The position numbers and the translations under genes were made by a program. This document shows, piece after piece, positions 1 to 12,100 of a DNA stretch of 64,000 nt (positions within the stretch are counted from its first letter, which is position 1; every line of letters starts with the position of its first letter). The DNA lies in the NCBI GenBank assembly GCA_027574665.1, contig CM050659.1, positions 23,041,001 through 23,105,000 of the forward strand, written 5' to 3'. The notes under the pieces are model-generated. The model did no database searches and was not told where the DNA came from. It was given only the letters and a program-made list of their open reading frames with translations. The stretch is from Rhynochetos jubatus (taxonomy: Eukaryota > Chordata > Aves > Eurypygiformes > Rhynochetidae).

Positions 1-38
1 ATATTTCTCACGCTATGGGCTTTTTTCTGTCCATGCAG

Positions 39-163
39 GAAACCTACAGTTGTAACAAAATACATCGGATCAGATGAGGAACAAGTTGTAGATGAAGCTG
101 TAACTGAAGATATGTCAAATGAAAACTCAGAAAACGATGTTGATATGAAAAGCTTGCCTAAAG
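39..163 (+). CDS. ATRX: ATRX exon 5
   Basis: Acceptor AG at 37-38, donor GT at 164-165. It encodes a segment reading [14 protein letters not shown] to MKSLPK, matching the N-terminal region just before the ADD module in mammals. Enters and leaves in phase 1. It is the first exon of the gene visible here. Confidence 0.93.
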
Positions 164-3100
164 GTAGTTTATGTTTGTCTTTGTTTCTGAATTCAGCGAA
201 TTAGGCAAGAATATGATGCAGCATAAGTAATTAACTAGAATGCACAGGTACTAGTAAAATGTCTGCCTTGGGTCCTGTTGGGTTTTAGGTATAGATGTGC
301 GTGCTCGTGCACGAACACGCGCACACCCCCTGTCCAAGCACAAGCAAGCTCCTTTAGTTCTGAACCCAGCATAATCTGTGGGTACGCCGGGATGTGCTGG
401 TGGCTTAATATCAACTGACACCTGTATAAAACCAACATAAGACAGGGGAGTAATTTATTTCTGTTCTTTCATAGAAGCCTCAGACTCTGTCACTTGCAGG
501 TTCTTACTTATTTTACTGTCTGTCTTTGAGGTTATTAACAATTAGATCAACAAAAGCAAAACTAAATCTGGGGAGGAAGTGTCATTATTTGGTCTATTTT
601 GAAGCACCCTTTTAAAACAGTTAATACTATCAACCTATATCCCACTCTTCTTAATGCTAGTGTAAGTTTGATTATGTCTTCCATTTCTTACCTGTGAAAG
701 TTACAGGACAAATTGGAGGGACTGCTACTGTTTCCTGCAGGAGTAGCAGTGCTTATAGCAGTCACTTTAAAATTATGGTTTCAGAATGTTAGTTTATTTC
801 TAGTGTCCTCACAACAGAAGTATTAAAACTGAACTTTTAGTAGGAAAGATGTTTTTCCAGTCACATAATTTCAATGAGTTTAAATGAAAAGGTGAATTTC
901 TAAGTTTTATTAAAGACAAAACAGATTTTATTCTATTACTTTTTCATTTATTTTGTGCTGAAATAAATTAAGATGAGGGAAATTGGATAGAAGGGGGAAA
1001 GGAGAGAGAAAATAGTAGTTACTCTAAGGCTTTTGATAGACACCTAACCAAAGCTCTTTATTTGTAGCATTGCCCCATAAATCCTGTACTACACACACCC
1101 AGCAGTATGACAGTCCTGTTCTGCATGAACCAACCACATCAGGGCAGAGAGAGCAGAACTTGCTCCTCAGAGCCCATTTAGTCTTTGTCCTACAACTGCA
1201 AAACAGATGTAGTTTGAAGTGTGTGGTGGGGTGTGTGGTTTTTTTTTTTCTGTGAACATCTGTGCTTTCAAAACTTTGAATTTTAGTCAACAGATTGCAC
1301 CTTTTTTTTAAGGTACTATGTTGGCTTTGATTTAAGCAGGACTTTTGCACTTCATTTGGATGTGTAATGGTTTCCAATTTCTAAATAAAATTATTCTAGG
1401 TACAGTGGTTGTACAGCCTGAGCCAGTGCTGAATGAAGACAAAGATGATTTTAAAGGGCCTGAATTTAGAAGCAGAAATACCGTTAAAATGAAACCCGAA
1501 GCTCCCAAAAAGCGTGGAGGTAAATACAGTTTAAGACATTTATTAAAACGGGTTTAAATTGTTGCTTATGACCACATTTGGTACATCTAAAAATTGTTCA
1601 TATTTTCAATAAATTATCCTAAAAATACCTCCACTCTTCTGGCTTTTTGTTCATTAAGAATTCTAGCTGGGTGAAATTAGCCTCCACTGCTGCCCCTGCA
1701 ATGCAGCAGTGAAAGCTAAGATCAGTTCTCATTAACTCTCAGTAGCTATAGGGTGCATCATTAGGTACTCCATATGGACCCTCCTTGCTTTGTGTTTGGA
1801 ATGGTTGCTTGGTTGCAATCAGGTGTTACAGGTACTCCTTTTTTAAGGAATCATATTGGAGCACTGTTGATAAGGAAACATTCACTGACTCACCAAGAAA
1901 GCAACCGAATTTGAGCAGGGACATGTATAGACATACTCCCAATCAGTGAGCTAACAAGAAACCTAAACCCCTTAACAATTCAAAGACGTTTTTGTTTTGT
2001 TTTTTTAAGTTGTGGGAAATCCCCTACCAGTGGGCTCTGCTAAGGATTATCTTTGAAAAGCTGCTGTGCCAGCTGGTTTTCCATAGCTGCTCCTAAAACT
2101 GAGGACAGATTAGGTAGATAACTGTTAACAGAAATCCATCTCCCATTTTATCCCAAAAAGTAAAGGAGAGGGAGGATTATGTCTAAAGTAGCAGATATTT
2201 TCGTTAATACTGCCAGCAGTATCTTAGCTCACGCACCTACAGCAGTGCCCAGGGTATTCAGACACGCAAACAGCTCTTGTACACACTATTCGTTCTTCCC
2301 ATTGTGTCATTTGAGATAGTTGTTCCCTTTTCAAGTCTGATTAAATAAGTGCTATTTCTCCATCTGTGGTTGAAGAGGAGTAAAATGTGAGTGTGTGAAT
2401 TGTGCTTGTGCACACATGTGGGCTCATGCATAATTTTAATCACGCTTTGAGCATTGGTGTTTCCTCTGAGTTACTAATCTTTGAAAGTCAGTTCTGCTCT
2501 GTTCATGCAGATGTCCTGTTCAGCCTATAGGAATGCTCTTTCCATTTTAGTTTATAACAGTTTTACCAGAGTTCCATCAGAAATCTTCAGGGGTGTTGTG
2601 TTAAAAAGATAGGAGTCTTCTGCTTGAGCTTTGTGGCCTGTGTTTGCATCCTCAGACAGTTCATACGACCTGCCCTTCCAACTTTTTTTCATCCCTAGAG
2701 AATTTGCAGGCCTTCTTTTGTGCATCTAATGTACTGGTTACTGATGTACTGCTGCCTGACACAAGCTAATAGTTTAGGAAGGGATGTCAGGGGGTTGTTT
2801 AAGCCATACTTTTACCCAGGGCAAGCTCAGCTATGTCTGTCACTACCCATAGCTTTAAAATCAAGTCAAAGATTATCCAGTACGTGTCTTCAAGCTCCTG
2901 TCGGCTTTCAGGGAAGTGGAAGAGGTACTGCCTGCTCCTCTGTTGTCCCCATTTCCAGACCAGGAAAGGTAGCCAGGCGAGGGACATGGCTGCAGTCTGC
3001 CTCAAGAGCAGCTGGATTAGGAACGTCTCAAAGCAGTTTTGTTTTGTGACAGGCGCAGAAGAGGTAGCGCAGATCCGTTTACTGTGCACCTGTGTGCAGC

Positions 3101-6100
3101 GTGGTTACTTATGTGACATGGCAGTTCCCTTTCTCTTGCTGTGAGAATGAGGTGCCTGGCCTGGTCACGTACGGAGTTAAGCATTACTGGTTTAAGCAGG
3201 TAAGCGTGTAGTCCCAACAACTTGAGATCTGGAGTTTCATGCACAGTGCGAGTAAATAAGTCATGACACTAAAATAAAAAGTGCCAGTCCCTCTTGTTCT
3301 TCGCAAAGTGCACCTTGGCATTTTTATTAGGAGGTACATGTCCTGTTTACGTCAGAAATAGCAGTAGTAATAGAACTCTAGCGGTAGTAATAGAACTCTA
3401 GCCTTTCTAGCATCCAAATGCTCCTATCCGAGACTAAGAGGCATTATGTCAGTCCTTATTTTCAAGTTATTTGTCAGCAGAATGGTTATGGTTGTAGTTT
3501 TGCTAACAAAACCCACCCCTAACTATGAGTTTAAGTATTTTCTTAGTATTAATGAGTTAGTAGTTGTTTAATTTCTTTGGATCATCACCATTTGTACTAG
3601 TAACAGGGTTTACAAAGGTTTGCCTCATAAATTAGCCTCTTTTGTTTGTTTTCGGGTGCCAACTTGCGGATTTTAGGAAGGAGGCTGTAGTGCTTCCCCT
3701 TAAACTTGTAGAGAAGGGGAAGTGGCTTGGGACTTGGCAGTGAATAGGTTGTTCTCCCGCAATTGGCTGTTACCCTCTGTGATTCTTTCACCCATCTGAG
3801 AACTGTGGTGTTTGACAAAACCTGGGCAGGCTACTGTGCTGCTTGGTGTAACAGAATGTGGTATTCTTGTCTAAGTAGTACCATATGATGGGTGTCTTTA
3901 TTCGAGGTTTACCAGCAGGTATTTGAGCTGGTTTTGAGGTCATAGGAAGTGTTTTGCAAGTCCATGAGCTCTGCAGCACGTGCAGTCGTGCGTGCATTGA
4001 GGTAGAAAACAACAGATCTTGTATTCACCGTTTCAGACCTGCTATTTCCCCTGAATTGCAAGGGCGTATTAGGTGTTCTTACTGACCTGTAAGCTGTTAG
4101 AGCCTGTGCTTCAGCAAATTGCCAGTAGCTTGTGTTGTGTCTTGAGAATGTTAACATTGTGGTGTTGGTGCCTGGTTCTAATTCCGTGGTAGTGATCATT
4201 TTAAAAAAGACTCTAACCATTTAGTTAACCATTTGAGTCAGGTTCCTTACACTGCTTACTGAACATGACAGCAAAGGACATGGTGCAGTCAGGTGATCCC
4301 ATATCAAACCTCCGCTTCATCCCAAATGAAGCTTTTGAAAGTGGATGAACGGAGATTATGAGCTTTCACAAATGATTTTCCGTTTTTCATGAAAGTGTCA
4401 CTGCTGTTGGAAACAAAACTGTCTCATAGTATTAATTAGTTAACAGCCTGGCATGTAGCGAGCCTCCCAACCCCAAGTTCACCACCTTTCGAAGTGAATG
4501 GGGGGATTGACATCAAAGAAACACTTTCTTGACCGAGTGTAGGTACAGCAGCAGAGTGGTACACAAACCGTGGGAGCAGTCAGCAAGCTGATGAGAACTT
4601 ATAGCAAAATTGTAGTTAAAAAAACCCAACCAAAACCCCCAAACAAAAACCCCGCTATCAAGAAGGAAACAAAAGGTGAAAAAAGATTTTTTTCAAGCAC
4701 TGTTACAGGCATTTCATGCATCTTCTGTCACAGTTTTCCCTATTTTTCTTTGAGAAATTAAAACTGTATGTGAAAGAAATACCATGATACCATCATGAAT
4801 TAAAATGGCATTTCATGCACGCAGAGTAGGGGAGGAAGGTTGTACAGAATATCAGGGCTGCTTTGAAAGAGTTTTAGTGATGACTTCTATTTAGGTGTGT
4901 TCTCGTAAGGTGACCAGTTAATCCAAATCAAATCTCTCAAAGGAAGAAATTGTATCTTGGCCCCAAGTGGGTTCAGAAATCAGAGGGAAGTTCTCTCAGT
5001 CTTCAGCTGGCAGGTGGTTACAGATAGATTTCTCTAATGCTGGGTGGTAGAGTAATAGAGGCATATGAAAAAAACCTAACAGGCCAAAATACTGTGAGAA
5101 AATGAAATAGGTATATACAGATTTCTTAGGAAAAAAAAAGAAAAAAATGAAAACAATTGATGTGTGGTTTGTAATCCTCTCTATAGAGGAAGGACTACAT
5201 GGAATTGTAAGCTGCACAGCTTGTGGGCAACAGGTGAACCATTTTCAAAAGGATTCAATCTATAGACATCCTACACTGAAAGTTCTTATTTGTAAGGTAT
5301 GTGGTGAACAGTTCTACAGTTTGTACTCTTTGTTTTTGTGTCAAATGTCATGTTAGTTGATTTGGGTGGGATTTTTTGTGGGAGTAGTTCTTGTTATTAT
5401 CCAATAAACTTTTTAGTTATTAACTCTTACAATTAAGGAAATAAAGGCAGAAAACATGAAGGCAAATACAGCATACAAATTGATATTCCTGTTTTCTTTT
5501 ACCCCGGTTAAACTCATTCTGGTTTCTTTGTAATTTATTTTTACAGTTTTAAGGCTATAATTTTAGTGTATTTTTTATGTTAAATGATCTGTCTGAAATT
5601 TCTGCCTGTTCATAATGTATTATAAGAGCAGATTCAGTTCTGGATCTCCTGGTTGTACGTAAAACAATGTCAGAATAAGAAGTGGCAAAGTAGCTTCAAA
5701 GCCATCTCAGTTTCACTTGTGTACAGTTCCTGGACGGTTAATTTACGGCAGCCTCTGCAGTGATGGTCTAATCCATAACCCAAAACGTCATCTGTGTCTT
5801 TAGCTGCATGATTTCGTGGTGCCTTCGGTTAGGCCTGCAATGGGAACTGGGGAGGAAGGAAACATCCCTACCTCCTGTTTTGGAGACCGCTTTTAATTTT
5901 CAGAGAGATAGAGACATCTCTCTTGCATATCTCTAAAGACAGACAAGCAGATCTGTGTTACAGTGTACATTGAGCATTCCCCTTCTCTTCCCTCCTTGTG
6001 CTTCTCCCCCAGTTCCCAATTAATGTTACATACTCGGCTGGCTATCTCAGACATGTCCATCTCGTCTAATGTTCTGGCTCATTTCTTGTGTTCAGTCTGG

Positions 6101-9100
6101 CTTGTTTCTGTTACAAAATATGCTTTAGATAAATCAGCTCAGATGGCTGTTTTCAGTCTCCATTGCAGTCCTAACCCTCGCTCCTAGACTTGAAAATCCT
6201 TACTGTGTAGCTGTACATGCTCTTGCGATGCACGCAAGATGCCGTTCAGTTAGGGTTAGGGTTCAGTGTCAGCTCTGGACTAGGAGCTCTGTGACAAATT
6301 GTATCATGCACTGGTTCCCGTCAGTTGTCTGGATCGTTACTGAATTGAACACGGCCCCATGTTAATGTGAGAGAGAGGAGTGGAAGTCCCTGATTGCATG
6401 CTCCGTGCCTTCCATTGCTTTCTGTGCCTAGTTCCTTCCTTATTTTTCTCCTACGTAGATAAACGCTCCCAGAACTGAGAAACTGTTTTCCTTTGACTAC
6501 AATGTTCTGCCATGTGTCTAAACATCACCTTTTATTTGCTGTTGGGGGTTTTTTTGGTTCTCTTTAATTACTTTGAACAAGTGTATAACTCTGGTCCAGG
6601 TAAAGGGGCATCATCATTTTAAACCCAGGTGCTGAAGCCTCTTCTGGATTCTGAATTCACTGGGTAAAAGGACAGAATTTACCTAATAGCTGGTATTAAT
6701 CCCTATTCAAAGTAGAGCTTCAGGTCTGGGAGAACTTTACTACCAACTGGAAAAAAACACCCACCCCCTCAAAATTCAGTTTAAAGAGTTCAGCAGCTGA
6801 AGCCACTGCTGCTGCTAGCTGAGCTGTGTGCATTTTTCCTTACTATTGCCAGTTTTCCAGTGACAACGCTTAGTTCACATCTGGAAACTGAAGCCTTGGA
6901 AGTTAACATCAGGATAAATACTGAAGGCCTTTTAATTTAAAGCCTTATGGGATTGATTGCTGACACAAGAAGCATACAGCTGATAATAATTGTATTTTAT
7001 GTCGGATTAATTGTGTCAGGGAAGATGTGATATTGACTTACCTAGGAAATAGGTGGAAAAAACTTAAATATTTGAAGAGAAACATTCAGTTAATGTTCAA
7101 AAATATGCGAACATGCAGCCATCAAACAAAAGCCTATTTAATTTTCAAATAATCCTTGAGCCATCTAAATAGGAAGTTGTGGTTTAGGACCTGTTCTGTC
7201 AGTGGAAGATGATTTTTAGAGTAACACAAATGTAAAAGGGTTAGAATGCTGAAGACCTTGCAGCTGCTGCTATTAATGGCTTGCTTCTGCTACGTGCTGA
7301 AATCATAGGAGTTACTGAAGTCCAGTTGAGATTTAATAAAAAAATTCCTTGTCCTATCTCTTTCTTTACAGACTTGCTACAAGTATTACATGAGCGATGA
7401 CATAAGCCGTGATTCAGATGGAATGGATGAACAGTGTAGGTGAGTGTATGAAACCTGAAATAACACTCTCAGCTCTTCTGTCTTGGTTTATTTGGTGGGG
7501 TTGGGTTTTTTTCCCCTGCAATAATGGAGTTATTGACAGATGGAGACCAGTACGTAAGAGCTTGATCAACCATTGTTTCTCACCAAGAGTTGCTCAACCC
7601 CAGGGTTTTTGAAAATACTTGATTGGTATTTTAGTTGTTAACAGGAAAACATTTTATAAAGAAATGCAGGAGTAAACACTTGTAAGACTTTTTAACTAAA
7701 ATTTTTAACTAAATTTCATGCCACCTTACGAATACTTTAAAGGCAGGGATAGAATCTGACATTCTAAACCTTGTGAGCTACAGAAACTTACTTGTCCAGA
7801 TGCATCTCTTACTTCTGAAATACTGCAGTACTTCTCTGTCCTTACGTCAACTATCTACATGTGTAATCCAGTCAAAACTGTGCGGTCTGTGATGCCTGAG
7901 CTTACTTGTCAGACACTTTTCAGGTCTTCATCAAAGACTGTGCAATCTAGACATAAATGAAACCCCCTTGTTTTAATATGTGCCTGCAGTAGTAATATAG
8001 CAGTTCAGGCTAGAAAGTCCTAAGCGAATTCGTTTTGTTGTAATATGAAAGAAATAATTTATTTAAATTCTCAGAAGAAACATGGAAAATAAAATTGAAA
8101 TTTTTTTCTTTTATTTAAAATCAGTGCTAGCATTGTGTTTGGATATTACTGAGCATTTCAGCTTCGTGAACTGTTAATCTAATACCTTAATTTTCTGCCT
8201 TTTCCAGTTCTCAATTGAGTGCTTTTCAGTCATGCTTTTAATAATGTTGTCAGTTAATGGATATCTCTTTATCACCTGACTTTTTAAAATGCAAATTCTT
8301 TATCAAACAGTGAAAAATACGTAATTTCTCAAATTTGTCACCTTGTTGACGTGGAGCTAAGACTCTTACATTTCTGTGTCTCTGTGCAGGTGGTGTGCTG
8401 AAGGTGGAAATCTGATTTGCTGTGACTTTTGCCATAATGCCTTCTGTAAAAAGTGCATTTTGCGCAACCTGGGTCGAAAGGAGCTGTCGACGATACTGGA
8501 TGAGAATACCCAGTGGCACTGCTATATTTGTCATCCAGAGCCTTTGTTGGACTTGGTCACTGCGTGTGACAGTGTCTTTGAAAATTTAGAACAGTTACTG
8601 CAACAAAACAAAAAAAAGATCAGAGTTGAAAGTGAAAAAAGTAAAATATTTGACCATACAGTCAAGTTTTCTCCAAAGAGAAATAATTCAAATTGTAATG
8701 GTGAAGAAAAAAAACTAGATGGTTCATATTCAGGTTCACTAACATATTCTTACAAAGCACTAATGGTGCCAAAAGACTTGCTTAAGAAAACAAAAAAGCT
8801 GGTTGAAACTACAGCAAATCTGAATTCTAGCTTTGTAAGTTTTTTGAAAAACGCTGCAGAAAATGTAGAAATAAGCCCAGCTCTGCAACTGTGTCAGCTA
8901 AAAGCTTTTAAATCTGTATTGAGTGACATGAAAAAAGCTCATCTGGCACTAGAAGAAGGTCTGAACTTGGAGATTCAAGCTTTGAATGTTAAAATCAAAG
9001 ATAAAAATACCAAAGAGAAAAAAACTGATGTTAGATCAGAAAAAAATGAGGTGAAAAAAGATGAAGGAAAGGAACATGTGGCATTAAAAGAGGATGACAC

Positions 9101-12100
9101 TGCAAAGACACAGACAAAAGTTGTATCAGAACGGCCTGACAGTGAGCCCATGGATCAGAGTGGTCCAGCAGCGGAACAAACAGGTAACAAGCGTACTTCT
9201 GGTGAAGATAAAAGGTCTGGCAGAAGTGAAGAACCTCAGTATGAACCTAATAGCACAGAGGCTTTAGACATGGATATAGTGTCCATTCCCTCCTCTGTTC
9301 CTGAAGATATTTTTGAGACTCTAGAATCTGCTATGGAGATTCAGATTACACCAGATGAGCAAGACAGTGGAAGTAGAGGAACAGATCATGAGACTCTAAA
9401 TTCAAATATAAAATTGAACACTGCTGTGAAAGATACCAAAGGTGGTACTAAGTTAAAATCGTCGGCTAAAGGAACAAAAGAATTGATTGTAAAATTGACT
9501 CCTGTTTCCCTTTCAGAGTCTACAGTTAAAGCTGAAGATCAAGACAGCAATCTAGAAAAGGGAAGTAAGGATGTCGATGTAATACCTAGAGCAGAAAACT
9601 GTGATTCTGTAAAACAAAATCATAATGCTGGCAGTGAACCTTCCACGGAGAACGAAACTGTCTCACTTGTAGAAGAATCTGATCTCAGGAGATCACCGCG
9701 TGTGAAGACGACACCCCTGAGGCGCCCGACAGACATCAGTCCGTTAACGTCAAATTCAGAAGAAGATAGCAATGACACATCTAATGAAAAACGTAAGAGA
9801 AAATCATCAAAGCAGCCAAGGAGGAAAAATGATAAAAGAAATTCTGCTGACAGTACAGCTGATGGTCCTAGGCCTAATAAACTTTCCAACTCAAAGCCAT
9901 ATGTATTGGAACAAAGCTCCGACTCTGATGAGGTGCCAGCTGTTCTTCAAGAAGTAGCTATGATGAGTCACAGTTCTTCAGATATTGATAGCAATAGTGA
10001 AGCACAAACGAATGATCAGAAGACGTCTGATTTTCTAAAGAATCAGCCAGTGAAGGATGAAAATGGTAAGCGAAAAAGAAAAAGTTCCAGTTCCGGTTCA
10101 GATTTAGATGCTAAAAGAGGCAAATCAGCTAAAAATTCCACTGTTGCTAAAAAGAAACGACAAAACTATTCGGATTCTTCAAACTATGATTCTGAGTTAG
10201 AAAAAGAAATCAAAATTTTGAGTAAAATTGAGTCTGCAAAAAAAGCCAAGAAAAAATACTCACGGAAAGAGGATAGTTACGATTCCTCGGAAGAAGAGCA
10301 GAGGAAAAAAGTAAGTAGTAAGAGAAAGATGAATTTGAAGAAACAGAGAGAGAAATCTTCTGAAGATGAGGATGCTGAAAAGTCTTCCCCTGAGAAGGAG
10401 GTGAATCGTTCTTCTAAAGATAAAGAAATCGGTAAGGGGTCAGCTGCTAAGGAAAGGCTAAACAGAGACTTAAAAGAAAAAACTGTCAAGGGAAAGCACG
10501 GTGAGTCTTCTGATGTTGACAAGTCTTCACTGGAGAAGGAGGAGAGTTGTCCTAAAGGTGCGAAGCTAACTGATGACGTTAGGAAGAGCAAGGATTTGAA
10601 AAAGAAAAAAGCACAGGAAGATTCTTCTTCAGAGAGTACTGAGAAATCTGCGAAGAAAGAACGCAGTTTTGATTCTTCCAAAGATAGATCCAAGAATAAA
10701 AAAGGATCAGAAAGCAAACTGAAGAAATCAGAAAGATTGAAAAAGACAACTTGCAAGAAAGAGCAGCACGATTCCTCTTCTGATGCCGAAAAGTCATCTC
10801 GAGAGAAAGGAAGCTGCAATTCTTCGGAAAATGACAAAGCTAAAAATGAACCGGCGATTAAAGAAAGGCAAAGGAGGAATTTAAGAGAGAGAGTGTCTAA
10901 AAGTGTACAGCTTGATTTATCCTCTGATGCTGAGAAATCTCCCCTAAAAGAGGAGAGTTCATCCGAAGATGCTCTGCGGAGTAAAAAAGGAACTGAAGCT
11001 AAAGAGAAGAAAAGAGTAAGTCTCAAAAAGAAAATTTCCAAGAAAGAACAGAATGACTCATTGTCCTCATCTGATGAGGAGTCGTATGAAGACAGTAAGA
11101 AAAAGATTAAAAGAGGGTCAGCGAAAGAAAGTAAAAAGAGTACTCTGAAAAAGAAAGTGTCGAAAAAGAAGGTGGTTGTCACTTCCTCTTCCTCATCGGA
11201 TAAGGAAGAAAATGACGAACAGAACTCAACGGGTGATGGAAGCAGCGATGAGCAGAAAATTATGCCAGTGACCGAAAACTTAATGCTGTCTGCTGGCGCC
11301 GGATTTTGTCAGTCATCAGGTGTGCAACAGTTGTTCATCTACATGTATTAATATACTAATAGAGGAAATGTCAAAGATTTGGGTAACGTTTAATAATCTA
11401 GAAGTGAAAATATGCCTAAGCAGGTAATTCTGCGTTTAAACGTTTGCAGCCAGTTAAGTTTCCTGATACCGAGTTGGAAGCACCCTTTTTGGTTTGTGCA
11501 GCTTGTCGCTTGTGTCACTGTAGATGGAGAGGCTTGAGAAGCTATAGCCTGTAATTCCAGCTGGTATTCCCTGGCAGAACAGCTTTCAAAAGCCTCTTCC
11601 TGTCTTTGGCTGCCCAGGGACTACTAAGCAGAAACTGGTTTTAAGCAGAAGGTATCTAGTCAGCTCATGGCTGTGCACTAGAGGTGGCTCTGAAGACTTG
11701 TGGCACACAGCACACACTTAAAAAATCAAGGAGGTGACCTTTGTGCCTCACGAGAGCCACGTAGCCTTAGAGCAGCCGGTGTCAGTCAGCAGAAATCTGT
11801 CATCGCTTGCTGTTTTCGTGGCAGGTTTAATAGTAATTCTTTGTCTTGCCAAAATTGAACTAATTCATCAGTGTCTTATAACTTTAGGAAATTAGAAAGA
11901 AATTCAGAACTACTGGAATGGAACACTTGATTAAAAAAAAAAGGAAAAGGAAGGGTAGTTTTCACATTACCTGGAAGTAAACGTGTTTTTAATAAGTGCA
12001 TTTTCAACTAGAAAAAAATGTAGTCTATTTGCTGCTTTAATTACTGTGACAGGTAAATGATTTCCTCTTTGTTTGCTTCTAATGGTGTTTCATAGAACTT

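Larger units (their letters stand above)
1520..5186 (+). other. ATRX intron 6
   Basis: GT-AG intron of 3.7 kb. It holds a 20-bp tandem duplication (3363-3402) and an A/C-rich tract (4615-4653). Overlapping short open frames on both strands at 2.7-3.2 kb have no recognisable protein. Confidence 0.88.

Noticed and set aside
1345-1399. ATG at 1345 in frame with exon 6 as an alternative start
   Set aside because: The frame upstream of 1400 is intronic, ends in a T/C-poor but valid acceptor, and has no similarity to ATRX; exon 5 joins in phase.
6250-6263. Telomere-like TTAGGGTTAGGG
   Set aside because: Only two repeats; expected by chance at this scale, so not an interstitial telomere.
10277-11182. 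301-codon open frame on the minus strand within exon 9
   Set aside because: Mirror image of Ser/Lys/Glu codons on the sense strand (gives a Phe/Leu/Ser-rich peptide). The sense frame is clearly ATRX.
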